Assembly: GCF_900176595.1 (NCBI RefSeq)
Contig: NZ_LT838813.1
Coordinates: 930,001 to 994,000, forward strand
From: Aquiflexum balticum DSM 16537
GTDB lineage: Bacteria > Bacteroidota > Bacteroidia > Cytophagales > Cyclobacteriaceae
Length of the DNA stretch: 64,000 bases
Reading direction: 5' to 3'
Shown in pieces: positions 43,676-50,773 of this stretch. Numbering within the stretch: the first letter of the stretch is position 1; each line of letters begins with the position of its first letter. The notes beneath the pieces were generated by a model, which saw only the letters and a program-made list of their open reading frames with translations, was not told the DNA's origin and did not search any database. The position numbers and the translations under genes were made by a program.

Positions 43676-44788
43676 ATGAAGAAGATTTTTGTCAAAAATG
43701 GAACAATCGATAAAACCCAGATGGTTTTTCTGGAGTTTCCCTATGATTTTGAATTGAAGGAATTGGTCAAGACATTTCCCGGAATGGATTGGAACAAAAA
43801 ACTCAAAGTATGGTATATCCCCTATTCAGACCAAAGGCTAACAGAACTTATTCAATTTTTTAAGGGAAAGGTTTGGCTGGATTATTCCCAATTTAAGAAA
43901 GTGTCCATACCTGTTGAAAAAATCAGGAATGATCTGAGTCCCCTTGATTCAGGGATAGGTGAGGAAATCATAAAATTTGAGCAATGGATGCGGAACAAAA
44001 GGTACAGTGAAAGCAGCATCAAAACTTATAGGGATGCATTATCAGTATTTTTCCGGTTTTTGGAAAACAAGCCTATAACAGAAGTTGAAAGCTCAGACTT
44101 AGAAAAATTCAATACGGAATATATCATCGCAAAGAGGTATTCGAGTTCATACCAGAACCAATTTGTCAACGCCGTCAAATTGTTTTTGGTCAATAGCCAT
44201 AATAAAAAGTTAAACCCCGAAATTATCTCAAGACCAAAAAAAGAGAAATTATTGCCCAATGTACTGAGCAAAGAGGAGGTGAAGATGATATTGGAAGCTC
44301 ACAAAAATATAAAACACAAGGCTATGTTGTCTTTAATTTATGCATGCGGACTAAGGAGGAGCGAACTATTAAATTTGAAAATCAAGGATGTCGATTCCAA
44401 AAGAAGATTATTGATTGTCCGACAGTCCAAAGGAAAGAAAGACCGTATCGTTCCCATATCGGATAAAATCATAGAACTCTTGAGGAAGTATTACAAAGAA
44501 TTTATTCCAAAATGTTATTTGTTTGAAGGTAAAATTATGGGAGGAATGTATAGTGAAAAAAGCTTAGAAAGTGTGTTGAAGCAGGCATTGACAAAATCCG
44601 GGATTAGTAAGCCTGTTACTTTACATTGGCTTAGGCACTCCTATGCAACTCACTTATTAGAAAGCGGAACCGATTTAAGATTCATACAGGAAATTTTGGG
44701 ACATAAAAGCAGCAAGACTACAGAGATTTACACCCATGTAAGTACCAAGAGTCTTCAAAATATCAAATCCCCTTTTGATGATCTTTAA
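43676..44788 (+). CDS. Stand-alone tyrosine recombinase at the head of the cassette array
   Basis: 370 residues. Residues 1-80 are an extra N-terminal domain (FLEFPYDFELKELVKTFPG ... WYIP), 95-180 the SAM-like core-binding domain and 195-360 the catalytic domain with all expected residues: R227 (CGLRRSE), K252 (SKGKKDR), H317-x-x-R320 (HWLRHSYATHLLESG), H343 (LGHKS) and nucleophile Y352 (TTEIYTHVS). It resembles XerC/D-type integrases. The additional segment between the Lys and HxxR motifs that marks IntI integron integrases is not present. The gene points toward the array, and the first cassette junction is 104 bases after its stop. Related in sequence to the recombinase inside the 2.4-kb elements (shared YSEKS...SVLK; KSPxDxL terminus). 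Confidence 0.9.
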   Translation: MKKIFVKNGTIDKTQMVFLEFPYDFELKELVKTFPGMDWNKKLKVWYIPYSDQRLTELIQFFKGKVWLDYSQFKKVSIPVEKIRNDLSPLDSGIGEEIIKFEQWMRNKRYSESSIKTYRDALSVFFRFLENKPITEVESSDLEKFNTEYIIAKRYSSSYQNQFVNAVKLFLVNSHNKKLNPEIISRPKKEKLLPNVLSKEEVKMILEAHKNIKHKAMLSLIYACGLRRSELLNLKIKDVDSKRRLLIVRQSKGKKDRIVPISDKIIELLRKYYKEFIPKCYLFEGKIMGGMYSEKSLESVLKQALTKSGISKPVTLHWLRHSYATHLLESGTDLRFIQEILGHKSSKTTEIYTHVSTKSLQNIKSPFDDL

Positions 44789-44811
44789 AGAAAAAATAGT
44801 TATTATTAAAT

Positions 44812-44898
44812 CCTGATAAAAAAGAAAATTTATCAGGGTTATTCCTCTAAAACAAGTGGAGTATCCCTGACCACATCAGGGGTATAAACAAGTTGAAC
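44812..44898. other. Candidate primary attachment (attI-like) region
   Basis: Between the recombinase stop and the first G|TT junction (44,892/44,893). Contains a 9-bp hairpin CCTGATAAA/TTTATCAGG (44,812-44,837, few T residues after it, so at best a weak terminator), a second inverted repeat TATCCCTGA/TCAGGGGTA (44,862-44,884) and a direct repeat AACAAGT at 44,851 and 44,889, the second ending at the junction. It lacks the long palindrome of the attC sites, as attI sites do. Its use as attI is inferred. Confidence 0.4.
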
Positions 44899-45028
44899 TA
44901 AACCTCCTTCGTCGGTAGTTTTTCTGTATTCCATCATAAAGGCCTGATTTTTAACAATATGTATTAAATTTATTCCATGTTCAATCTTTAACTAATTTAA
45001 TCATGGAAAAAAAAGTTTGCGCCAGAGG

Positions 45029-45838
45029 ATGTATGAGGAGATGTCCTACAGACATTATTCTCCCAGAAGCATCAAGACCTATCTTAGCCTGGTATCTGTA
45101 GTATCAGCTCATTTTGGAAAAAGTCCGGATCTGATCAGTATCCCCGAATTAAAGGACTACCTTTTTAAAAGGATCAGTTTGGACGGACTTTCGGTATCAA
45201 GCATCAACCAGACAATCAGTGCCTTTAAAATACTTTTCAAAGACGTGCTTGAAAGAGATTGGGATACTATCAGGATCAAACGGCCAAGACGTCCCAAGCT
45301 GCTTCCGGTTGTATTCTCAAAGGAAGAAGTGTCGCTTATCCTTAAGAGTATCAGGAACAGAAAGCACTATTGCCTGATAGCCCTTACCTACGCCTCGGGG
45401 CTCAGGCTTGGTGAGGTGATCAGTCTCAAGCCCGGCGATATAGACAGTGACAGGATGCAGCTTAAAGTGAGGGGAGGCAAGGGATACAAGGACAGGTATA
45501 CCCTTCTGCCCCATAAGTTACTGGTACAGCTTCGGGATTACTTCAAAAGCTACCGTCCGGTTACTTATCTCTTTGAAGGGCAGGTGCCGGGAAAGCCATA
45601 CAGCGAAAAAAGCGCACAGTCTGTTCTGAAAAAGGCCATGGAATGTGCCGGAATAACAAAGCATGCCTCTTTCCATACCCTGCGGCATTCCTTCGCCACG
45701 CACCTGCTCGAGCAGGGGACCAATGTCAGGATAATCCAGGAACTCCTGGGACACAGATCCCTTAAGACCACTACGGTCTACCTGCATATCTGCAATCTGG
45801 ATCCGGCCCTGATCAAAAGTCCCCTGGATGAGCTTTGA
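45029..45838 (+). CDS. Element-borne tyrosine recombinase (copy 1)
   Basis: 269 residues from the ATG at 45029. Catalytic set intact: R126 (ASGLRLGE), K151 (GGKGYKDR), H216-x-x-R219 (FHTLRHSFATHLLEQG), H242 (LLGHRS), Y251 (TTTVYLHI). XerC/D-like, no IntI-type insertion. Upstream, an ATG at 45003 opens MEKK and then runs through eight A residues (45,007-45,014) in another frame; one extra A read at the run would fuse it to this frame, so the true N-terminus may be made by slippage. The stop overlaps the transposase start (TGATG). Confidence 0.88.
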   Translation: MYEEMSYRHYSPRSIKTYLSLVSVVSAHFGKSPDLISIPELKDYLFKRISLDGLSVSSINQTISAFKILFKDVLERDWDTIRIKRPRRPKLLPVVFSKEEVSLILKSIRNRKHYCLIALTYASGLRLGEVISLKPGDIDSDRMQLKVRGGKGYKDRYTLLPHKLLVQLRDYFKSYRPVTYLFEGQVPGKPYSEKSAQSVLKKAMECAGITKHASFHTLRHSFATHLLEQGTNVRIIQELLGHRSLKTTTVYLHICNLDPALIKSPLDEL

Positions 45839-47010
45839 TGGATGCTGTCAACAAGAGGAATGGTGGGGCCGAACTCTCAACAGTCCTGGATTCCCAAAAG
45901 GAGGTCTTCCTGTCGCAGAAGCATCTGTGCCCTGATCAGAGAAAGGCCTTTAACGACATCCTCCATTGCCGGACATCACAAATGGGCTCACACAGTCTCT
46001 GTTGTGACTCCTGCGGTACGGTCAAAGTCTGCTATAACAGCTGCAGGAACCGTCACTGTCCGAAGTGCCAGTACATCAAGCAGCAGTTGTGGGTGGAAAA
46101 GCTAAAGTGCAGGCTTCTGCCTGTCAGGTACTTTCACGCCGTGTTTACGGTTCCTGAGTTTCTCAATCCATTGTTCTACATCAACCAGAGGTTCTGTTAC
46201 AACCTGCTCTTTGAATGTTCCGCAAAAGCAGTAAAGAAGACTGCCCTGAACCCGGCATTTCTGGGAGTCGAAAGCGGCTGTCTGTCGGTACTCCACACTT
46301 GGGGCCAATCCCTGAACTACCACCCCCACATCCATATGCTGGTTCCTGCAGGAGGGCTTGACAGTGACGGGATGCAGTGGCTGTATGCCGGCAAAAAGTT
46401 CTTCGTTCCGGTAAAGGCCCTTTCGGCTGTGTTCCGGGGACTGTTCATGGAAAGGCTTCTGGGAGCACTGGAGGATAACCTTCTCAGGATACCCGAAGGT
46501 CAAAAAGAGCTGTTTGCCGATATCAATAGTCTGAAAAGGGAATCTTACGCAAAGATGTGGAATGTCTATATCAAGAAGACCTTCAGGGGGGCGGGCCAGG
46601 TGGTCAGCTACCTTGGCAGGTACACCCACAGGGTAGCGATCAGCAACAGCCGTATTCTGGATACAGATGGTGAAACCGTAAAATTCAGGTGGAAGGATTA
46701 CAGGGACAACAAAACCAAAACCATGTTGCTTGCCTGTTCCGAGTTTGTCAGAAGATTTATGCAACATGTACTGCCAACAGGCTTCTACAAAATCCGCTAT
46801 TACGGCATCTTGGCCTCGGCCAACAGCAACACCAAAATGAATGAATGTTTCAGGCTGTTGAACATAACAAGGGAGGTGTCATTTTACCATGGGCTGAGCA
46901 CCTACGAGGTGATGGAGGAGATTTTCGGAGAAGAGATGTTCAGGTGTAGCTGCTGCAAGAACGGAAGGATGGTCTTTGCCACGCCCGAAGGAAAAGCAAA
47001 TGGTCCCTGA
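45838..47010 (+). CDS. IS91-type Y2 HUH transposase (copy 1)
   Basis: 390 residues. N-terminal zinc-finger region (CCDSCG ... CYNSCRNRHCPKCQ, 55-77), HUH motif HPHIHM (H162, H164, H166) and the paired tyrosines YLGRY (Y258, Y262) followed by THRVAISNSRI, the signature of the IS91/ISCR rolling-circle transposases. It nicks and joins single-stranded DNA at the element ends. Translationally coupled to the recombinase by a one-base overlap. Confidence 0.93.
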   Translation: MDAVNKRNGGAELSTVLDSQKEVFLSQKHLCPDQRKAFNDILHCRTSQMGSHSLCCDSCGTVKVCYNSCRNRHCPKCQYIKQQLWVEKLKCRLLPVRYFHAVFTVPEFLNPLFYINQRFCYNLLFECSAKAVKKTALNPAFLGVESGCLSVLHTWGQSLNYHPHIHMLVPAGGLDSDGMQWLYAGKKFFVPVKALSAVFRGLFMERLLGALEDNLLRIPEGQKELFADINSLKRESYAKMWNVYIKKTFRGAGQVVSYLGRYTHRVAISNSRILDTDGETVKFRWKDYRDNKTKTMLLACSEFVRRFMQHVLPTGFYKIRYYGILASANSNTKMNECFRLLNITREVSFYHGLSTYEVMEEIFGEEMFRCSCCKNGRMVFATPEGKANGP

Positions 47011-47213
47011 ATGAAAAAGCAGGGATGAAGTTCTTTGAAAAGCTGAAAGAAAAACAAAACAGAGGTTCTGTTACAGGGAAAGGTATGCCCGGTCCCAAAC
47101 AAAATTTCCGGGTAAAAAAGCGGAATCCGTCCAAAACTTCAGGACAATGGTCCAAAACCAGACAAAACCTTCAAAGCAAAGCAGATAAATACCCATAGGT
47201 GTAGCACGGCTTA

Positions 47214-47304
47214 GTCCAACTATGTTTTAAACGCAATCTTGAAACGCCAATTTATTTTGGCTATTTTTTTGGCTAGATTGCGTCTAAAACACTTTACGTT
47301 ATGC
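47214..47304 (+). other. attC-like site at the right end of element copy 1
   Basis: R''-type box GTCCAAC (47,214-47,220, fits RYYYAAC), then arms at 47,224-47,239 and 47,275-47,290 that pair over 16 positions with one mismatch, inner arms GCCAA/TTGGC (47,246-47,250 and 47,269-47,273), and the junction box GTTATGC (47,298-47,304). The R'' box extended (CTTAGTCCAAC) is the complement of the element's own start GTTGAACTAA except one base. Could alternatively, or also, be the oriIS hairpin of the HUH transposase. Confidence 0.7.
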
Positions 47305-47450
47305 CCAAGCGTAAAAAGACAGTGCAACCCTGAAAGTGACGACTGAAAAACGGAGACTTTGCAACCTGACAATTTAAGCGGACTGACTTAAAAGCGTTCT
47401 TTAACAAACTGACACGGTAAGACCAAGCCGACACGCAAACCGACCCGAAT

Positions 47451-47566
47451 GTTTTTAAAATTTTTCCCACCGCACATTTTAAAAAATAATTTTAGCCAGC
47501 CGCACATTGGCACATTTGCAAAACCGCACCAGCCGACCCACAACCCAAGTTTTGCAAAAGAGCCAA
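47451..47566 (+). repeat. Left structured block of the defence cassette: AT-rich hairpin plus conserved-loop stem-loop
   Basis: 47,451-47,493 is an AT-rich quasi-palindrome whose two arms (15 and 18 bases) recur as exact reverse complements at 55,057-55,102. After 13 bases comes a stem-loop, 47,507-47,566: TTGGC, ACA bulge, TTTGCAAAAC, 24-base loop containing GCCGACCCACAACCCAA, GTTTTGCAAA, AGA bulge, GCCAA, followed shortly by CCCACCCG. The same bulges and loop with different stem sequence occur at the right end. Lies in the 383-base leader before the XRE gene. Confidence 0.75.
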
Positions 47567-47681
47567 TTTTGCCCACCCGCCTGACAATGATAATCTGTTG
47601 AAAACTTTGGAGACTTTTTCAGATGGTTTTCCAAAGAAGTTTGTATTTTTGACAAAATCATTCAAAATAGAATTGTTCAAA

Positions 47682-47984
47682 ATGGACAGCTTAGGCGAAA
47701 CGATAAGAAAACTACGGGAAGAGAAGGAATTGCCTCTGCGGACAGTTGCGGCATTCCTTGACATTGACCAAGCAATTTTAAGCAAAATTGAAAGAGGACA
47801 ACGCAATGCAAACCGTGAACAGGTAGTAAAACTTGCCGAGTTTTTTAAGATTAAAGAAAATGACTTGCTTGTGTCTTGGCTGTCTGACAAGTTGGTGTAT
47901 GAGGTAGCGGACGAAGATGTGGCATTGAAAGCATTACAAGTAGCAGAAGAAAAAGTTAAGTATCAGAAAAAGAATAAGAAATGA
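47682..47984 (+). CDS. XRE-family helix-turn-helix regulator
   Basis: 100 residues from the ATG at 47682; the open frame continues upstream but that part looks non-coding. HTH_3 domain over residues 3-58 (LGETIRKLREEK ... AAFLDIDQAILSKIERGQR) and a short helical Lys-rich tail. First gene of the defence operon, its stop overlapping the SIR2 start (ATGA). Similar small regulators precede restriction-modification genes and time their expression; the same role is inferred. Confidence 0.88.
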   Translation: MDSLGETIRKLREEKELPLRTVAAFLDIDQAILSKIERGQRNANREQVVKLAEFFKIKENDLLVSWLSDKLVYEVADEDVALKALQVAEEKVKYQKKNKK

Positions 47985-49195
47985 GCTATAAATACATTTA
48001 CCAAAAAGAAGAAAAAGAGTTGGAATTTAATGCCTCCAAGCCAATGGAGAGCACAGCTCAAATACGTAATGAAATAATGTCAAAATTCTTTTTGGCAGAC
48101 AATCTCAATTTCTTAATGAGTAATGGTTGCTCATATTATGCAGGTTCGGAGGCAATTAATGAAGAAAATGAAAAAGCTGATTATGCCAAAATTTTATCTG
48201 AACATAAATTCAAAACAAAAATAGATGAAGCCATTCAAAAAAGAGTAAATGAATTAGCAAAAGAAAGACCTGAATTAGCCCTTGATAAATTATTTGAATT
48301 AAAATTATTTTTTGAAAGCACATTACCCAACAAAGAAATTGCAGTAGAAATAGTTGAGTTAATTGAATCTTTCAAAGAGGCATTCATAAAACAGTTTGTC
48401 TTAAGTATTGATTATCGTAAAAACCAATTACATAAATCATTTCTTAAAAGGCTTTTGTCGAGAGATAGCAAACTTTCAAAGCCCAACATTTTTACATTAA
48501 ACTATGATTTATTGTTTGAAATGACTGCTGAAAAGCTTGGAATCTTTGTAAATAATGGGTTCACAGGATTTCACGAAAGAGCATTTTATCCATCTGCATA
48601 TCAAATCGATTATCACCTAAAAAATCCAGAAGGTGCTAAACGCATTAACAAGAGTGTAAACCTATTTAAACTACACGGTTCATTAAGTTGGTATGCTGAC
48701 GAAAACAAACCACCGTATGGTATTGGGGAACGACAAGTTATTCCAGTTGATGGGAAAATTGAATATGACCAAATTAAAGAAGGAACAATAATATACCCTG
48801 TTCAATCAAAGAAAAAGCATTCTCTTGATTTGCCATACAGCGAGATGCTAAGGCAGTTTGTTGAAACTCTAAATAAACACAATTCTGTTTTAATCATTGC
48901 GGGTTACAGCTTTTTAGATGAACACGTAAATGATATAATTGCAAACGCAATAGCAAACCCTGATTTTAACCTTTTGATTTTTTCATACGAAGATGAGCCT
49001 CAAAACAACAAATCAAACTTTCTTAAACAACTTTATGAAGATGCCAAAAATGACACAAGAATAACAATGTTTTACGGAAAGTATTTTGGTGATTTTGAAA
49101 ATATTGTAAACTTTTTAATGCCATTCCCTGAAATGCATAACCCTATGGAAGATATTTTCAGTGTATTTCAAAAACTTAAAAAAGCAACAAACTAA
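47981..49195 (+). CDS. SIR2-family defence effector
   Basis: 404 residues. SIR2 NAD-binding features: LNFLMSNGCSYYAGS (42-56), FTLNYDLLFE with N174 and D176, KLHGSLSW with H232 as candidate catalytic His, and IIAGYSFLDEHVNDII near 305-320. SIR2 domains of this kind destroy NAD+ when phage is sensed. The next gene is a HerA-type ATPase, the pair known as SIR2-HerA (Nezha) antiviral defence. One-base overlap (TAATG) with that gene. Confidence 0.88.
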   Translation: MSYKYIYQKEEKELEFNASKPMESTAQIRNEIMSKFFLADNLNFLMSNGCSYYAGSEAINEENEKADYAKILSEHKFKTKIDEAIQKRVNELAKERPELALDKLFELKLFFESTLPNKEIAVEIVELIESFKEAFIKQFVLSIDYRKNQLHKSFLKRLLSRDSKLSKPNIFTLNYDLLFEMTAEKLGIFVNNGFTGFHERAFYPSAYQIDYHLKNPEGAKRINKSVNLFKLHGSLSWYADENKPPYGIGERQVIPVDGKIEYDQIKEGTIIYPVQSKKKHSLDLPYSEMLRQFVETLNKHNSVLIIAGYSFLDEHVNDIIANAIANPDFNLLIFSYEDEPQNNKSNFLKQLYEDAKNDTRITMFYGKYFGDFENIVNFLMPFPEMHNPMEDIFSVFQKLKKATN

Positions 49196-50763
49196 TGTTA
49201 CAGGAAAATATAGGCATAGGTAAAATTGTAAAGATTGATGGTTTAAACATTACAATCGAGATTGCCCGTGAGCAAGACATTAGAAAAATATTATTGCAAT
49301 GGAACATCAAAGATTATTTGGTATCTATTCATAAATATGTTTTTGCTTTTCTTCCGAACAACAAAAAAATAATTGCACGAATAACGAAAGTATTTGACAA
49401 AGACCTTTTTAAGACGGATAACATTTATGATAAAGAACATCCAAAATACTTAATTGAAGCCAACTTAACTGCTATTTATGACGACTTCACCGACAAGTTA
49501 GATACAGGCATAAATACTTTCCCTATTATCGGAACAGAAGTTTTTGTCCTTGACAATAAAGTATATAAACAGTTGCTTACTGTAACATCTGATTATAAAC
49601 TTGAAATCGGGCAAAGTTTTGTTGACGATAGTTTAAAAGTAACGGCAAACCCCGATATTCTTTTTGGTAAACATCTTGGAGTTTTTGGAAATACAGGAAC
49701 AGGAAAAAGTTGCACGGTTGCTTCAATTATTCAGGGTTTAAAACGTAGAGTTTATGATAAGAATAACGCCAAAATTTCTGTAAATCCTAAAGTAATAATC
49801 TTTGATGCTAATAATGAATATAGAAAAGCATTTGAAAACACAGAGTTCACAGTAAAATACATATCAAAAACCGAAATAAAGCTACCTCACAGTGCTTTAA
49901 GTATGAGTGAATATATCCAATTCTTTGAAGCTTCATCAGGAGTTCAAGCCCCAGTTTTAACAGAAGCAATAGAGGGTTTGAAAGGCAAAAAAGATTTTTT
50001 CGATTTAGATAAGTTATGCCCTAAAATTGAAAACATAGTAACGGAAAAAGCTGAGGGAAATAATTTTAGCTATTCACAATGGAGAGGTTGGGTATCGACA
50101 ATGCTTAACAGAATTAATCGAGTTACTGCAAATGTAGAGCTACAAGACATTATTAATTCAGAAGAAAATATTGTAGATAACATCCTTGACAGTGATGACG
50201 AAATAACCATCATTGAAGCAGATTTTGACCGCAAGGAATTAGATATTTTAATTTTCATTTTCAGCAAGTTATTATACAGACGAGCAGTAAGAGATAAAGG
50301 GAAAAAGAATATAGTTGTTGTATTTGAGGAAGCTCATAGGTATATCAATGAAAGTGATACAGAGGACTATTCATTAGGAAATTACTACATTGAAAGACTT
50401 GCAAGAGAAGGAAGAAAATTTTGTTTAAGTCTTATTATTTCCAGTCAACGTCCATCAGAATTGTCAAAAACAGTTCTATCACAATGCAATTCTTTTATAA
50501 TTCATAGGATTACCAATAGGAACGATTTAGAATTTGTGAGTAAGGTTGTAAGGGCTGATAATGTGGAACTTTTAAAAGTTATACCCGGACTTGAAAGACA
50601 ATACGCAATTACAACAGGAGAAGCATTTAGTTATTCTGACATTGTTAAAATTGCAAATGCAGACCCTGTAACTGATAGTAAAGACCCTGAAGTAATTGGA
50701 AATTGGTCAACTCCTGAAAATATTGTTGCTGAAGCAACACAAAAAATAATTGTAAACGAATAG
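49195..50763 (+). CDS. HerA-type (DUF87) ATPase, partner of SIR2
   Basis: 522 residues: N-terminal HAS barrel-like domain (1-140), Walker A GNTGTGKS (165-172), Walker B IVVVFEEAH (373-381), sensor-type ISSQRPSELSKTVLSQCN (416-432) and HerA-typical C-terminus. HerA ATPases form hexameric rings that translocate on DNA; with SIR2 they assemble into a large NADase complex. Ends ten bases before the methyltransferase gene. Confidence 0.9.
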   Translation: MLQENIGIGKIVKIDGLNITIEIAREQDIRKILLQWNIKDYLVSIHKYVFAFLPNNKKIIARITKVFDKDLFKTDNIYDKEHPKYLIEANLTAIYDDFTDKLDTGINTFPIIGTEVFVLDNKVYKQLLTVTSDYKLEIGQSFVDDSLKVTANPDILFGKHLGVFGNTGTGKSCTVASIIQGLKRRVYDKNNAKISVNPKVIIFDANNEYRKAFENTEFTVKYISKTEIKLPHSALSMSEYIQFFEASSGVQAPVLTEAIEGLKGKKDFFDLDKLCPKIENIVTEKAEGNNFSYSQWRGWVSTMLNRINRVTANVELQDIINSEENIVDNILDSDDEITIIEADFDRKELDILIFIFSKLLYRRAVRDKGKKNIVVVFEEAHRYINESDTEDYSLGNYYIERLAREGRKFCLSLIISSQRPSELSKTVLSQCNSFIIHRITNRNDLEFVSKVVRADNVELLKVIPGLERQYAITTGEAFSYSDIVKIANADPVTDSKDPEVIGNWSTPENIVAEATQKIIVNE

Positions 50764-50773
50764 AAATTAAGAT

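Larger units (their letters stand above)
44893..47298 (+). mobile_element. 2,406-bp recombinase/HUH-transposase cassette-like element, copy 1
   Basis: Runs from TTGAACTAAACC to the G of CACTTTACG, defined by comparison of three copies of identical length whose flanks differ completely. It carries a tyrosine recombinase and an IS91-type transposase, a 57-codon basic frame (47,025-47,198) of uncertain status, and an attC-like palindrome at its right end. No target duplication is visible, as expected both for IS91 transposition and for cassette insertion. IS91 relatives with an added upstream tyrosine recombinase are known; precise insertion at attC-type G|TT junctions is the odd part. Copies 1 and 3 appear identical; copy 2 differs at scattered positions. 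Confidence 0.88.

Noticed and set aside
43676..44788. Calling the recombinase intI
   Set aside because: The catalytic domain lacks the additional IntI segment before the HxxR motif, so only a generic tyrosine recombinase call is supported.
44812..44837. Strong intrinsic terminator after the recombinase
   Set aside because: The 9-bp AT-rich hairpin is followed by GTTATTCC rather than a T run, so it is listed only as part of the candidate attachment region.
46102..46767. 221-codon minus-strand frame recurring in all three elements
   Set aside because: It recurs only because the element recurs; it is antisense to the HUH transposase and shows no protein-family signature.
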